This document shows, piece by piece, positions 7,738 through 16,875 of a DNA stretch of 54,396 nucleotides (positions are counted from its first letter, which is position 1; each line of letters opens with the position of its first letter). A program made the position numbers and the translations under genes. The DNA is from Pseudaminobacter soli (ex Zhang et al. 2022) (GTDB taxonomy: Bacteria > Pseudomonadota > Alphaproteobacteria > Rhizobiales > Rhizobiaceae), in contig NZ_JABVCF010000002.1 of NCBI RefSeq assembly GCF_014595955.1, positions 503,610 through 558,005 on the forward strand, written 5' to 3'. The notes beneath the pieces were generated by a model that searched no databases, was not told the DNA's origin, and saw only the letters and a program-made list of their open reading frames with translations.

Positions 7738-8985
7738 TCAGAACCGTCCCGGCGGGGTCGCTATACGACGGGGGAGCTTTATGAAGGGGCGCGGGACGAT
7801 CTTCGCCCGCTTCATCATCTTGATGTATTGCAGTTCGCGCATGGCATAGATCTCCACCCAGAGATCGGCTGTGCCCGGCCGACCATAGCGCCTGTCCAGG
7901 CTGGCAATCGCTATGTTGCGCTTCGCCGTGGGCGACCATATGGCGGCGGAGACGAGGCCGACCTCGCGCTTGGCGTTGTGATAGACAATGGCATGCTCGG
8001 CTGGGACGTTGCCTTCGATCTCCAGTCCGACCAACAGCTGCGCCGGACCGCCATTCGCCCGCGACTTCTCGATCGCGCGGCGCCCGTTGAAGTAACCCTT
8101 CTTCAGATCGACCATGAAGCCCAGCCCGATCGCGTCGGGCATCCTGACGCGGTCGGACCGCAGGGCGTGCTCGGCCGTGACGAAGTCGGCATTGGCGACG
8201 ATGAATCCCGCCTCGATGCGGGCCCGGTTCAGGGCGGCATAGCCGATGGCGCGGATGCCGAAGAGCTTTCCGGCCTCGAACAGCCGGTCCCAGAGCGACA
8301 AGGCGTGTCCTGCATTGACGAAGATCTCGTAGCCGAGGTCACCGGTAAAGCCGGTTCGGGAGATGGTGACCTCTTCGCCCTCGTGCGCGAAGGTGCCGAT
8401 GTCGAATGGTTTCAGGCGTTCGGTGCCCGGACAGCCGGCAGCTTCGAGCACCGACCACGAGGTCGGCCCCTGCAGCGCGAGTGCGGCGATCTCTTCGGTC
8501 TCCTCCTCGATCTCGACCCCGAAGCCGATGGCGCTATCGAGAAGCCACGGCAGATGCCGCTCCTGGCAGCACAGGCGGAACCGGGTGTCGGAGAGCCGGA
8601 AGAGGGTGCCGTCGTCGAGCACATGCCCATCGTCGTCGCACCAGGCCGTGTAGTGCACGCGACCGGGGCGAAGCTTCGTGACGTCGCGCAAGGTGAGACG
8701 GTCGAGGAAGCCTTCCGCGTCCGGCCCCTCGATGCGGTATTTCACCATCGGCGAGATGTCGAAGACGGCGGCCTGGCTGCGAATCGCGAAATATTCCAAT
8801 TCCTCGTCCCACAGTACGCTAGGTGCCTTATAGCCCGCCCAGTCGTACCATTCCTGGCGGCTGCTCAAGGCCTCGACGCGCGGCTGGAAGGGCGTGCCCA
8901 GCCGCAGCGTGCGGAAGTGGGGCTGGAGGGCGAGGCGATGGGCGATTTCTGTAGGTTTCGTACCCACGGTCATGTCGGCGTTCAT
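7738..8985 (-). CDS. GcvT/DmdA-family folate-dependent demethylase-like protein
   Basis: A 415-residue protein of the aminomethyltransferase (GcvT) family. Typical blocks are FAIRSQAAVFDISPMVKYRIEGPDAEGFLDRL near the N terminus, ISRTGFTGDLGYEIFV in the middle, and a C-terminal barrel region with VGLEIEG and GLVSAAIWSP. Members move a one-carbon group from an amine or a sulphonium compound to tetrahydrofolate. The glycine cleavage partners gcvH and gcvP are absent, so it is more likely a stand-alone demethylase (as DmdA) than glycine cleavage T protein. The start at 8985 follows a G-rich ribosome site; an in-frame ATG at 8973 is possible. It lies downstream of two flavoprotein genes, with a palindromic repeat between. 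Confidence 0.85.
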   Translation of the reverse strand: MNADMTVGTKPTEIAHRLALQPHFRTLRLGTPFQPRVEALSSRQEWYDWAGYKAPSVLWDEELEYFAIRSQAAVFDISPMVKYRIEGPDAEGFLDRLTLRDVTKLRPGRVHYTAWCDDDGHVLDDGTLFRLSDTRFRLCCQERHLPWLLDSAIGFGVEIEEETEEIAALALQGPTSWSVLEAAGCPGTERLKPFDIGTFAHEGEEVTISRTGFTGDLGYEIFVNAGHALSLWDRLFEAGKLFGIRAIGYAALNRARIEAGFIVANADFVTAEHALRSDRVRMPDAIGLGFMVDLKKGYFNGRRAIEKSRANGGPAQLLVGLEIEGNVPAEHAIVYHNAKREVGLVSAAIWSPTAKRNIAIASLDRRYGRPGTADLWVEIYAMRELQYIKMMKRAKIVPRPFIKLPRRIATPPGRF

Positions 8986-8990
8986 TCGCG

Positions 8991-9145
8991 CCCCCCTCTG
9001 GCCTGCCGGCCATCTCCCCCACAAGGGGGGAGATCAGGCTGGCCGCGGGGCCTTCGCCATTCGCCAACGTGAGGGTTTGGTTGCCGAGATCGGGGCTGCC
9101 GATCTCTCCCCTCGTAGGGGAGATGGCCGGCAGGCCAGAGGGGGG
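8991..9145. repeat. Large palindromic intergenic repeat element
   Basis: The outer arms, 8991-9019 and 9117-9145, are a perfect 29-base inverted repeat (core CTGGCCTGCCGGCCATCTCC). Two small inner hairpins lie at 9011-9035 and 9101-9124 (CATCTCCCCCACAAGGGGGGAGATC and its partner). The core GGGGAGATGGCCG is shared with the element at 30877-31041. It separates the flavoprotein pair from the GcvT-like gene within what looks like one operon, so it may affect mRNA stability or partial termination. Confidence 0.88.
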
Positions 9146-9196
9146 CAACGTGGAGCGCGACCTTTGAGCGCTCAGAGGAACTATCTCGGACAAAGA

Positions 9197-10774
9197 TCAC
9201 GCTCTGCCTCCCAGCACCCTTCTCGCCGCGTTCATGCCGGGCACGCCGAAAATGCCGCCGCCGGGATGCGAGCCAGAGCCCGCCAGAAAGAGGCCGGGGA
9301 GAGGTGTGTGGTAACCCTCGGCCCCGAACACCGGGCGCGACATCAGCATCTGGTCGGCCTGGAGCTCGCCGTGATGCCAGTGGCCGCCTGGCATGCGGTA
9401 CCGCGCCTCGATGTCGGCCGGCGTCAGCAGTTCGGAATGGAGGATGGTCTTGCGGATGCCGGGCGCGTGGCGCTCCAGGACCGAGAGTACCGCCTCCAGC
9501 AGCTTCGGCTTGCCGGCCACCCAGCCTTCCTTGAGCAAGTAGGGTGCATACTGGATCGTTGCGGATAGCACGGAGGCGCCTGTCGGCGCGAGCGACGGAT
9601 CGCCGATCGACGGCAGCGTGATCTCCATCGCCGGTTCGGGGGAGAACTCGCCATGCTTCGCGGGGTTGAATGCCCGCTCCACGTAGTCGGTCGATGACGC
9701 GATCACGAGGCGCGCGTTACGGTACTGCTGAGGCAGGCCGTTGAATGCCGGGATACGCTCAAGAGCGAGGTGCAGCTTCGCGGCGTCGCCCTTCATGCGG
9801 ATGTTGCTCACGCGCCGAACGAACCCGGTGTCGAGGTGTTGGGGGCCGACCAGTTCAAGAAACGTGGTCGCCGGGTTCAGCGCCGAGATCACCTTGCCCG
9901 CCCTGATATCCTCGCCGCTATCGAGCATCACCCCGGTGGCCCGGCCTTTCTCGACAAACACCTTCGCTGCCACGGCGCTGGTTCGGATCGTGACGCCCGC
10001 CGCTTCCGCCGCCTTGCGCACAGCCGCCATGACCGCGCCCGTCCCGCCTGCCGGAACGAGCTGCGCGCCGGGAGCGCCGCCCAGTTCGCCGGCCAGGCGA
10101 TAATAAAGGCCGAGCAGCGAGGTTGGCGAACGCGGGCCGAGATGGCTGCCCAGCACCGCATCGAAGGCAAGCAGCCCCTTCAGCCGATCGTCTTGAAGGC
10201 CCTCGTCGCAGAAATCGGCGACGTTCATCAACAGCACGCGCAGGAAGTCGCGCATGTCCTCCCGACCGAGCCGCTTCAGCGACAGGCCCGTCATCGCCCA
10301 GGCGGAGGACGCCGCCAGATCCATGCCGTCGAGCGAAGGCGGGCGGCGCGCAAGCAGCGGCTTCAGGATGTCGGCGTAGCGGAAGAGCTGGGCGCGAACT
10401 TCGGCCCAGGCCTGCTTTTCGGATGCATCGGCGCCTTCAAGTCCCTCGCCATAGGCGCCGGTGAGGATCAGCGGCTTGCCTTCCGAAGAGAGCGCCACCG
10501 TCGGCACCTGGTGGGCGGGGGAGAGGTCGAGGCCGTGCTTCTCCAGCTCCAGCGCCTTGACCACTTCGGGGTGCAGCCGGTTCAGGAGGTGCGCCATCGA
10601 CACGCGAAAACCGGGAGCGAATTCGTGCGTGCGGCCCGCGCCGCCTATTTGCTCTTCCGCTTCCAGCACCAGGACCTTGCGACCGACCCTGCCCAGGAAA
10701 GCGGCGCACACCAGTCCGTTATGGCCGCCGCCGATGACGACGGCATCCCATCTGGTTTCGTCAGATGACGTCAT
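9197..10774 (-). CDS. FAD-dependent oxidoreductase of the phytoene-desaturase-like family (second copy)
   Basis: A 525-residue flavoprotein. The N-terminal Rossmann motif is AVVIGGGHNGLVCAAFLGRVGRKVLVLEAEEQIGGAGRTHEF. The C-terminal FAD loop is LFLAGSGSHPGGGIFGVPGMNAAR. This matches COG1233 (phytoene dehydrogenase and relatives), whose bacterial members include many amine and carotenoid oxidoreductases. The start overlaps the end of the preceding homologous gene by 14 bases. No carotenoid gene is nearby, so carotenoid chemistry is unlikely. The shared cluster suggests oxidation of an amine-type substrate, which is inference. Confidence 0.85.
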   Translation of the reverse strand: MTSSDETRWDAVVIGGGHNGLVCAAFLGRVGRKVLVLEAEEQIGGAGRTHEFAPGFRVSMAHLLNRLHPEVVKALELEKHGLDLSPAHQVPTVALSSEGKPLILTGAYGEGLEGADASEKQAWAEVRAQLFRYADILKPLLARRPPSLDGMDLAASSAWAMTGLSLKRLGREDMRDFLRVLLMNVADFCDEGLQDDRLKGLLAFDAVLGSHLGPRSPTSLLGLYYRLAGELGGAPGAQLVPAGGTGAVMAAVRKAAEAAGVTIRTSAVAAKVFVEKGRATGVMLDSGEDIRAGKVISALNPATTFLELVGPQHLDTGFVRRVSNIRMKGDAAKLHLALERIPAFNGLPQQYRNARLVIASSTDYVERAFNPAKHGEFSPEPAMEITLPSIGDPSLAPTGASVLSATIQYAPYLLKEGWVAGKPKLLEAVLSVLERHAPGIRKTILHSELLTPADIEARYRMPGGHWHHGELQADQMLMSRPVFGAEGYHTPLPGLFLAGSGSHPGGGIFGVPGMNAARRVLGGRA

Positions 10775-12380
10775 GGGCCGGGCTCATGTGGCTGGTGCCG
10801 CGTTTCAGGTCGCGCAGGATTTCGAGGGCGGCGTTGCGCCCGGGTGCGCCCATGACGCCGCCGCCGGGGTGCGTGGACGAGCCGCAGATGTAGAGGCCGC
10901 CGATCGGCGAACGGTATTGCGCGTAGCCGGGCACCGGGCGGTTGAAGAGAAGCTGGTCGAAGGTGAGCTCGCCCTGGAAGATATTGCCCTCGGTGAGGCC
11001 GACCTCGGCCTCCAACTCGCGTGGCGTCCTCACCTCCATGTGGACGATGCGATCGCGAAAGCCCGGCGAATAGTCGACGATCTGCGAGATCACGGTCTCG
11101 GCGAAGGCGTCGCGGTCGGCATCCGTCCACTCGCGGCCCTCCACCTTCGGCGGGCAGTACTGGACGAAGACGCTCATGAAGTGCTTGCCGGGCGGTGCCA
11201 TGGTGGGATCGAGCGTGGTCGGAATGACCACGTCGAGGAACGGGTCGGCCGACCAGCGGCCCGCCTTCCAGTCGTCGTAGGCGCGTTCCATGCGCTCCAC
11301 CGTATCGGTGAAATGCAGGTCGGCCCGCACGCAGGGCGAATCCGGCGGCAGGGCCGGGAACTCCGGCATGGAATCGAGCGCGATGTTCAGCTTGCCGGAG
11401 GAGCCGCGCATGCGGAAGTTGCGGACGCGGCGCAGGAAAATCTCCGGCAGCTCACGTTCATCTACGAGCTTCAGGAAGGTGCGCTTCACGTCGGCATTTG
11501 AGATCACCATCCTGCCGTGGATTTCCTCGCCGTCGCTGAGCACGACGCCGGCCGCCTGGCCCTTCTTCACCAGGATCTCTTCGACCTCGGCTTGCGTGCG
11601 GATCGTGCCGCCAGAGGCGCGGAACGAGTCGGCAAGTGCCTGCGTGACCGCGCCCATTCCACCGCGCGCATAGCCCCAGGCGCCGACTGACCCGTCGACC
11701 TCGCCCATATAGTGGTGCAGGAGCACGTAGGCCGTGCCCGGAGACATAGGCCCAAGAGCGGTGCCGATGATCCCGGAGAGCGAGAGGTTGGCCTTGATGA
11801 CGTCCGTTTCGAAATACTCGTCCAGAAAGTCGGAGATGGACATGGTCCAGAAGCGCATCGTATCGGCCATCTCGCGCGCGCCGAGACCCGCGAATTTCCT
11901 GGCCAAGTAGACGAGTTCGCCGATGTCGCGCGGCTTCAGGCTGGTCGGATCGGGGGCGGTGCGCATCAGCAGCGGCTGGATGAACCGGCACTGGCGCGTC
12001 ACGTCGCGCGCGTAGCGGTCGTAGGCCTCGGCGTCCTTCTTCGAGAAGCGCGCGAACTCGCGGCGGTGTGCATGGTGGTCGCGGTAGTTGGCGAGATAAT
12101 CCCCGTCCCGCGTGAAGACGGCGCCGCCCTCGTACGAGATCACCTGCAGGCCGAAGCGCGGCAGATCGAGATCGCGCATGATCTCCGGCCGGAACAACGA
12201 GCAGACATAGGAGCAGTTCGAATAGAGGAAGCCCGGCGTCAGCGAGCGGCTGACCGCGGCGCCGCCGATCCACTTGTTCTTCTCGACCACGAGAACATCG
12301 AGGCCGGCCCGCTGCAGGTAGCAAGCGTTGACCAGGCCGTTGTGGCCCGCGCCGACGACGATGGCATCCCATGTCTTCAT
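10761..12380 (-). CDS. FAD-dependent oxidoreductase of the phytoene-desaturase-like family (first copy)
   Basis: A 539-residue flavoprotein with [39 protein letters not shown] at the N terminus and [28 protein letters not shown] at the C terminus. It belongs to the same COG1233-type family as the next gene. The two are clearly homologous but well diverged, suggesting old duplication and a possible heteromeric enzyme. The ATG at 12380 has AGGGAGGGG ten bases upstream. A TTG three codons earlier would be too close to that site. It is the first gene of a minus-strand operon running to 7476 and diverges from the methyltransferase gene across a BetI-type palindrome. Confidence 0.86.
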   Translation of the reverse strand: MKTWDAIVVGAGHNGLVNACYLQRAGLDVLVVEKNKWIGGAAVSRSLTPGFLYSNCSYVCSLFRPEIMRDLDLPRFGLQVISYEGGAVFTRDGDYLANYRDHHAHRREFARFSKKDAEAYDRYARDVTRQCRFIQPLLMRTAPDPTSLKPRDIGELVYLARKFAGLGAREMADTMRFWTMSISDFLDEYFETDVIKANLSLSGIIGTALGPMSPGTAYVLLHHYMGEVDGSVGAWGYARGGMGAVTQALADSFRASGGTIRTQAEVEEILVKKGQAAGVVLSDGEEIHGRMVISNADVKRTFLKLVDERELPEIFLRRVRNFRMRGSSGKLNIALDSMPEFPALPPDSPCVRADLHFTDTVERMERAYDDWKAGRWSADPFLDVVIPTTLDPTMAPPGKHFMSVFVQYCPPKVEGREWTDADRDAFAETVISQIVDYSPGFRDRIVHMEVRTPRELEAEVGLTEGNIFQGELTFDQLLFNRPVPGYAQYRSPIGGLYICGSSTHPGGGVMGAPGRNAALEILRDLKRGTSHMSPAHDVI

Positions 12381-12443
12381 TGGCGGCAAACCCCTCCCTT
12401 GCCCGCCAGTCTGGCATGCCGATTCGAGGGCTGTCCAGCCGTA

Positions 12444-12459
12444 TTGAATGAATGTTCAA
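12444..12459. promoter_or_regulatory. BetI-type operator, site 1
   Basis: TTGAA-TGAATG-TTCAA, a palindrome with 5-base arms and a 6-base centre. It lies in the 162-base gap between the divergent flavoprotein operon and the methyltransferase/regulator operon. It is the same pattern as sites 18743-18758 and 21517-21532. The arm sequence TTGAA/TTCAA recalls the operator of the choline repressor BetI. Confidence 0.8.
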
Positions 12460-12542
12460 CAAGCGGCCTTGTGTTTCGCCAATGTTGTTATAGGCTTTCG
12501 CTTACATCCGGCGCTCTTGCTTCAGTTCGAGACGACGAACGC

Positions 12543-13343
12543 ATGACGACAGTCGGCCACTCAGGCGAACCGGAATACGACGACACGGCGATCCGGTTCC
12601 TGGAGGCGCTGTGGGGGGAGGGGTATCTCTCGCCGGGCGGTCCGGACGAAGTCGACCGGGTTCTGGAGGGGATCTCCCTGCACGGTAAGTCGGCGCTGGA
12701 CATCGGCTGCGGTTCGGGTGGCATTGCCCTGCATCTGCTGGAGCGCCATGGCGCCGCCCATGTGACCGGGTTCGACGTAGAGCAGCCCGTTGTCGAGCAG
12801 GCACGCAAGCGGGCGGCCGAGAGGGGCCTCTCCGTGCGTGCGGAATTCGTCCAGGCACCGCCCGGGCGACTGCCATTCAAGGACCGGTCCTTTGACGTGG
12901 TCTTCTCCAAGGACGCGCTCCTCCATGTCCCCGACAAGGACGCGCTTTTTGCGGACATCTTCCGGGTGCTCAGGCGGGGTGGCATATTCGCTGCAAGCGA
13001 CTGGATGATCTCGCATGACGGGGAGCCGTCGGCGGACATGAAGGCCTATGTCGCGGCCGAGGGCCTGAGTTTCTCGATGGCCTCGCCGGAGCGCTATCGG
13101 CAGGCGATGGAGCGCGCGGGCTTCGAGGACGTGCGGATCGTCGATCGCAATCCCTGGTACAGGGAGGTGGCGCGCGGGGAACTCGCCCGGCTCAAAGGGC
13201 CGCTTTATGCGAAAGCGGCCGCCGCGGTCGGAAACGCTTATGTCGACAAGAACATACGGACCTGGGAGGCGATGCAGAAGGTGCTTGACTCGGGGGAGCA
13301 CCGTCCCACTCATCTGCGTGGCAGGAAGCCGGACAAGGACTGA
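12543..13343 (+). CDS. SAM-dependent methyltransferase, phosphoethanolamine N-methyltransferase-like
   Basis: A 266-residue protein. Motif I for SAM is [10 protein letters not shown] (residues 51-60), with GFDVE at the end of the second strand. It resembles the Plasmodium phosphoethanolamine methyltransferase over its length: [22 protein letters not shown] parallels the N-terminal active-site lid, and [11 protein letters not shown] parallels SRDAILHL. Tyr12 and His128 fall where that enzyme has its catalytic Tyr19/His132 pair, and the C terminus ([16 protein letters not shown]) also fits. The family makes phosphocholine from phosphoethanolamine. Here the gene stands in a regulon of apparently catabolic enzymes, so the acceptor may differ. 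The BetI-like gene starts six bases after its stop. Confidence 0.8.
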   Translation: MTTVGHSGEPEYDDTAIRFLEALWGEGYLSPGGPDEVDRVLEGISLHGKSALDIGCGSGGIALHLLERHGAAHVTGFDVEQPVVEQARKRAAERGLSVRAEFVQAPPGRLPFKDRSFDVVFSKDALLHVPDKDALFADIFRVLRRGGIFAASDWMISHDGEPSADMKAYVAAEGLSFSMASPERYRQAMERAGFEDVRIVDRNPWYREVARGELARLKGPLYAKAAAAVGNAYVDKNIRTWEAMQKVLDSGEHRPTHLRGRKPDKD

Positions 13344-13348
13344 CCGGC

Positions 13349-14041
13349 ATGTGGAGCGTCGCATCCGCCATGAAGACCCCCGAAAAGGACGCTCCAGCGG
13401 ATGAGAGGCGTGGCCGCAAGGCCTCGAAGGAGACGCGGCGCCAGCAGTTGATCGATGCGACGATCGATTCGCTCGCCAAGCGCGGCTATGCCGAAACCAC
13501 GATGGCGGATGTAGCCGAGGGTGCGGGGCTGTCGCGCGGCATCGTCAATTTCCATTTCGAGAGTAAGGAAAAGCTCCTCGTCGCCACGCTTCAGTACATG
13601 GCCGACGAATATGCCGCGCACTGGCGTGCGGCGCTGGTGAAGGCGGGCGAGGACCCGGCGCGTCAACTCGGAGCGCTCGTCGCGGCCGATTTCGACCGGT
13701 CGATCTGCAACAAGCGCAAGCTCGCCGCCTGGTGCGCGTTCTGGGGCGAGGCGAAATCGCGGCCGACCTATCAGGTATTGTGTGGCGCGCGCGACGCAGC
13801 CTACCAAAACGTCATCGTCGACCTCTGCCGGCGTCTGAAGGAGGAGGGCGGATACGATTTCGAGCCGTTTTCGACGGCGCTCGGCGTGAGCGCCATGCTC
13901 GAAGGACTTTGGCTGAGATTGATGATGGGGCCCGACGAGGTGACGCGCGAGGCCGCGCATGCCTCGGCAAGGGACGTGCTCGCCTCTATCTTTCCCCGCC
14001 ACTTCGAACGGGCCATGCGGCGGGACCGAAAAATCGCTTGA
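13349..14041 (+). CDS. BetI-like TetR-family repressor
   Basis: A 230-residue TetR regulator. The DNA-binding domain runs from about residue 28 (RRQQLIDATIDSLAKRGYAETTMADVAEGAGLSRGIVNFHFESKEKLL). The ligand domain has CAFWGEAKSRPTYQVLC, which is very like BetI, the repressor of choline-to-betaine genes. No betA, betB or betC lies nearby, so it probably senses a related methylated amine. It sits between the methyltransferase and the binding-protein genes on one strand. The palindromes at 12444, 18743 and 21517 are its natural candidate operators. The start may instead be the ATG at 13370. Confidence 0.88.
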   Translation: MWSVASAMKTPEKDAPADERRGRKASKETRRQQLIDATIDSLAKRGYAETTMADVAEGAGLSRGIVNFHFESKEKLLVATLQYMADEYAAHWRAALVKAGEDPARQLGALVAADFDRSICNKRKLAAWCAFWGEAKSRPTYQVLCGARDAAYQNVIVDLCRRLKEEGGYDFEPFSTALGVSAMLEGLWLRLMMGPDEVTREAAHASARDVLASIFPRHFERAMRRDRKIA

Positions 14042-14060
14042 ACAGGATGGGAGGGGAACG

Positions 14061-15143
14061 ATGACTAATCTGAAACGCAGACTGATCACGGTGGCGGCTG
14101 CGGCCGCGCTCACCGCCTCGGCTTCGGCCATCGCGGTCGCCGACGACAGCGAGCTCACGATCTTCGAGTGGTCGGGCTACGAAGCACCCGAGTTCCATCC
14201 GCGCTACGTCGAAAAATACGGAACATCGCCGACATTCACCTTCTTTGGCGACGAGGATGAGGCATTCGAGAAGCTGCGGTCGGGATTCAAGGCCGACCTC
14301 GCCCATCCCTGCTCGCAGAGCGTGGTGAAATGGCGCGAGGCCGGGCTGCTGCAGCCGCTGGACACCTCGAAGATCGCTGGGTGGAACGACCTCCTTCCCG
14401 GCATCATGGCGATGAAGGATCTTGCCACCACCGAGGATGGAACTGCTTGGTTTATGCCCTGGGATTGGGGCAATACCCTGATGACCTACAACTCCGAGAA
14501 AGTGAAGGAGGAGGAGGTCCAGTCGCTCAAGGCCTTCGCCGACCCGAAGTTCAAGGACCGCGTTTCGATCGGCGACAATGTCGACGATGCCTATGCCCTG
14601 GCCTCGCTCGCCATCGGGCTGACGGACTGGACGAAGATGACCGACGATCAGTTCAAGGAAGCTTCGGACTTCCTGCGCGCCGTGCACAAAAACGTGCGTC
14701 TCTACTGGACCGACAACACCGACATCGTCCAGGCGATGAGCGGCGGAGAGGTGGATCTTGCCTGGGCCTGGAACGATGCCAGCGTCCAGGCCGCGCTCGC
14801 AGGCGCGCCGGTCAAGGCCAAGAAGGACACCGATGAAGGCCTGTCGACCTGGGTTTGCGGCTATGTGCGCCTGAAGGACGCTCCCGGCAGCGCGGAAAAG
14901 GCGTACGACTTCCTCGGCATGGTCAACGAAGATCCCAAGGTCGCGCAGTATCTGCTCGGCGACTGGGGCTATGGCCACGCCAACGCCAAGGCTCTGGCGA
15001 GCATCGATCAGAAGGTCCTGGATGAAAAGGGCTACGGTGACGTGACGAAGTTCGTCGACAAGACGCTCTTCCAGGCCCCGATTCCCGCCGAGCTCAAGCT
15101 GAAAATGATTGCGGAGTTCGAGAAGATCAAAGCCGGCTATTGA
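14061..15143 (+). CDS. Periplasmic substrate-binding protein, polyamine/betaine-type ABC importer
   Basis: A 360-residue PotD/PotF-type binding protein. The signal peptide covers about residues 1-28 (KRRLITVAAAAALTASASAIAVA, then DDSELTIFEWSGYEAPEF). The mature part has FTFFGDEDEAFEKLRSG, PWDWGNTLMTYNSEKV and VDLAWAWNDAS. This family binds polyamines and related cations. GGGAGGGGAACG directly precedes the ATG, a strong site. It follows the BetI-like gene by 19 bases, but its membrane and ATPase partners are on the other strand at 15798-18602, beyond an unrelated gene. Confidence 0.9.
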   Translation: MTNLKRRLITVAAAAALTASASAIAVADDSELTIFEWSGYEAPEFHPRYVEKYGTSPTFTFFGDEDEAFEKLRSGFKADLAHPCSQSVVKWREAGLLQPLDTSKIAGWNDLLPGIMAMKDLATTEDGTAWFMPWDWGNTLMTYNSEKVKEEEVQSLKAFADPKFKDRVSIGDNVDDAYALASLAIGLTDWTKMTDDQFKEASDFLRAVHKNVRLYWTDNTDIVQAMSGGEVDLAWAWNDASVQAALAGAPVKAKKDTDEGLSTWVCGYVRLKDAPGSAEKAYDFLGMVNEDPKVAQYLLGDWGYGHANAKALASIDQKVLDEKGYGDVTKFVDKTLFQAPIPAELKLKMIAEFEKIKAGY

Positions 15144-15154
15144 TTCTTTCGACA

Positions 15155-15170
15155 GCCGCCTTCGGGCGGC
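15155..15170 (+). terminator. Weak hairpin after the binding-protein gene
   Basis: GCCGCC-TTCG-GGCGGC, a stable tetraloop hairpin 11 bases after the stop. There is no T-run, so it may mainly protect the 3' end of the mRNA or serve as a weak terminator. Confidence 0.45.
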
Positions 15171-15190
15171 CGCTCGTCCAGCGAAAACGT

Positions 15191-15598
15191 TCACAATCGG
15201 GATCCGGGCGCCACTTCCCGGGTCGCTCGGTCGGATGCGTGCTTCTTGGCGCGCTCGGCGGCGCGTTCGCAGGTCTTTCGCAGTTCCTCGACCTCCGCCT
15301 CGGTAAGGTGCTCGATCCCGATGAAAGCGTCCTTCGCTTTCGACACTCGGATCAGTTCATCCAGCTTGGCCTGGATTGCGACTCCGTCGCGATTCTGGGT
15401 GTTCTGGATCAGGAAGACCATCAGGAACGTGACGATCGTCGTTCCCGTGTTGATGATCAACTGCCACGTGTCCGAAAAACCGAATATCGGGCCGGTTACC
15501 GCCCACACCAGAATCAACAATACACAAAGCATGAAGGTGCTCGGTCTCCCGGATGCGCTGGAGACCTCGGTCGCTATCTTGGAAAACATTCGTTCCAC
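15191..15598 (-). CDS. Low-affinity iron permease-family small membrane protein
   Basis: A 135-residue protein with two membrane segments, at about residues 20-38 (FMLCVLLILVWAVTGPIF) and 45-64 (LIINTGTTIVTFLMVFLIQNTQNRDG), followed by a charged coiled helix. The TGTTIVTFLMVFLIQNTQNRD block is the hallmark of the low-affinity iron permease family (PF04120). The bacterial members have not been shown, to my knowledge, to carry iron. The GTG at 15598 has GAGGAGG seven bases upstream, so I prefer it to the ATG three codons later. The gene sits between the binding protein and the rest of its transporter. Confidence 0.8.
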   Translation of the reverse strand: MERMFSKIATEVSSASGRPSTFMLCVLLILVWAVTGPIFGFSDTWQLIINTGTTIVTFLMVFLIQNTQNRDGVAIQAKLDELIRVSKAKDAFIGIEHLTEAEVEELRKTCERAAERAKKHASDRATREVAPGSRL

Positions 15599-15797
15599 TT
15601 GAACGCCTCCTCGCGGTGCTGCCACGACCGACTCCCAACTGTTGCGCGTGCCTCGCTGCATGCGCGGCAGTCTGTCTTCAACAAAGCACAATGCGGGAAG
15701 TTCCCGCAGTGTTCCTGTGGAAACGCTTACGGATGGGGCCGCGTTTCATCTCAGGCGAGGGGTAAGACCGTAAGCCGCACCTGCCCGGGCGCGTCCC

Positions 15798-16871
15798 TCA
15801 GTCGGCCATCGCCACGAGGGCGTCGGGATCATAGGCAAGCCGGATCGTAGCGCCGATCGGCAGGTCGTCGGCGCCGAAATCGTTGGTCTCGGTCACCGAT
15901 AGCGGCTTCTCCATCCCGGGAACGTCCACGACCAGGTGGGTGATCTCGCCGAAATAGTGCCTTTCGATCACCGTGCCTGCCACCTCATGTTGCGCGGTCG
16001 CGCCATCCCATAGGACGCGCAGGCGCTCGGGGCGGATGCCGACCGTCGCGTGCAGACCCTTGCGGACCAAACCCTGCGGACGCTCGGTGGTCACGCGGCC
16101 GAATCCCTCCGTGTCGACGACGATCGACACGCCCGTCTCGTCGACGACCTCCGCCTTTACGAAATTCATTCCGCCAAGGAAGTCGGCGACTTGGCGATTG
16201 ACCGGCCTCTGGTAGATCTCCTTGGGCGCGGCGACCTGCGCGATCCCGCCCCCGAACATCACTGCGATGCGATCGGACATGGCGAGCGCCTCGTACTGGT
16301 CATGCGTCACCAGCACGAAAGTGATGCCGACGGCCTGCTGAAGCCGGCGAAGCTCGACCTGCATCTGCTCGCGCAGCTTCTTGTCCAGCGCGGAAAGCGG
16401 CTCATCGAGCAGCAGAACCTTAGGCCGCATTACCAGGGCGCGGGCGAGGGCAACGCGCTGCCGTTGCCCGCCGGACAGTTCGTTCGCGCCGCGGCGGCCA
16501 AGCCCGGAAAGCGACACCATCGACAATGCTTCCTCGACCCGCCGCTTCTCCTCTTCGGCGCCGAGCCTTAGGCGCTTCAGGCCATAGGCGACGTTCTGCT
16601 CGACATTGAGATGTGGAAAGATCGCATAGCTCTGGAAGACCATGTTGGTCGGACGCCGGTTCGCGGGGATTCCGTCCATCGACTGGCCGTCGAGGAAAAT
16701 CGAGCCGCTGGTCGGCGTGTCGAGGCCCCCGATCATGCGCAGCAGCGTGGTCTTGCCGCAGCCTGAGGGGCCGAGAAGCGAGAAGAACTCGCCCTCTTTG
16801 ATCGAGAGCGACACGTCGTCCAGTGCCCGGAACGCGCCGTAGCTGCGGCCGACATTGCGGATGTCGATCAT
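15798..16871 (-). CDS. ABC transporter ATP-binding protein (PotA-type)
   Basis: A 357-residue ATPase: Walker A LLGPSGCGKTTLLRMIGG, signature NELSGGQRQRVALARAL, Walker B VLLLDEPLSALD, and the H-loop LVTHDQYEALAMSD. A C-terminal TOBE regulatory domain runs from about residue 275 (ATVGIRPERLRVLW). This is the layout of polyamine/spermidine-type importers. It is the third gene of the minus-strand transporter operon. A TTG at 16883, overlapping the previous stop by eight bases, is an alternative start. Confidence 0.92.
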   Translation of the reverse strand: MIDIRNVGRSYGAFRALDDVSLSIKEGEFFSLLGPSGCGKTTLLRMIGGLDTPTSGSIFLDGQSMDGIPANRRPTNMVFQSYAIFPHLNVEQNVAYGLKRLRLGAEEEKRRVEEALSMVSLSGLGRRGANELSGGQRQRVALARALVMRPKVLLLDEPLSALDKKLREQMQVELRRLQQAVGITFVLVTHDQYEALAMSDRIAVMFGGGIAQVAAPKEIYQRPVNRQVADFLGGMNFVKAEVVDETGVSIVVDTEGFGRVTTERPQGLVRKGLHATVGIRPERLRVLWDGATAQHEVAGTVIERHYFGEITHLVVDVPGMEKPLSVTETNDFGADDLPIGATIRLAYDPDALVAMAD

Positions 16872-16875
16872 GGAG

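Noticed and set aside
7828-9072. Long plus-strand frame over the GcvT-like gene
   Set aside because: Antisense shadow; the minus frame has the GcvT motifs and the correct operon spacing.
9770-11501. Long plus-strand frames over the two flavoprotein genes
   Set aside because: Antisense shadows without any motif; the minus strand has both FAD-binding motifs.
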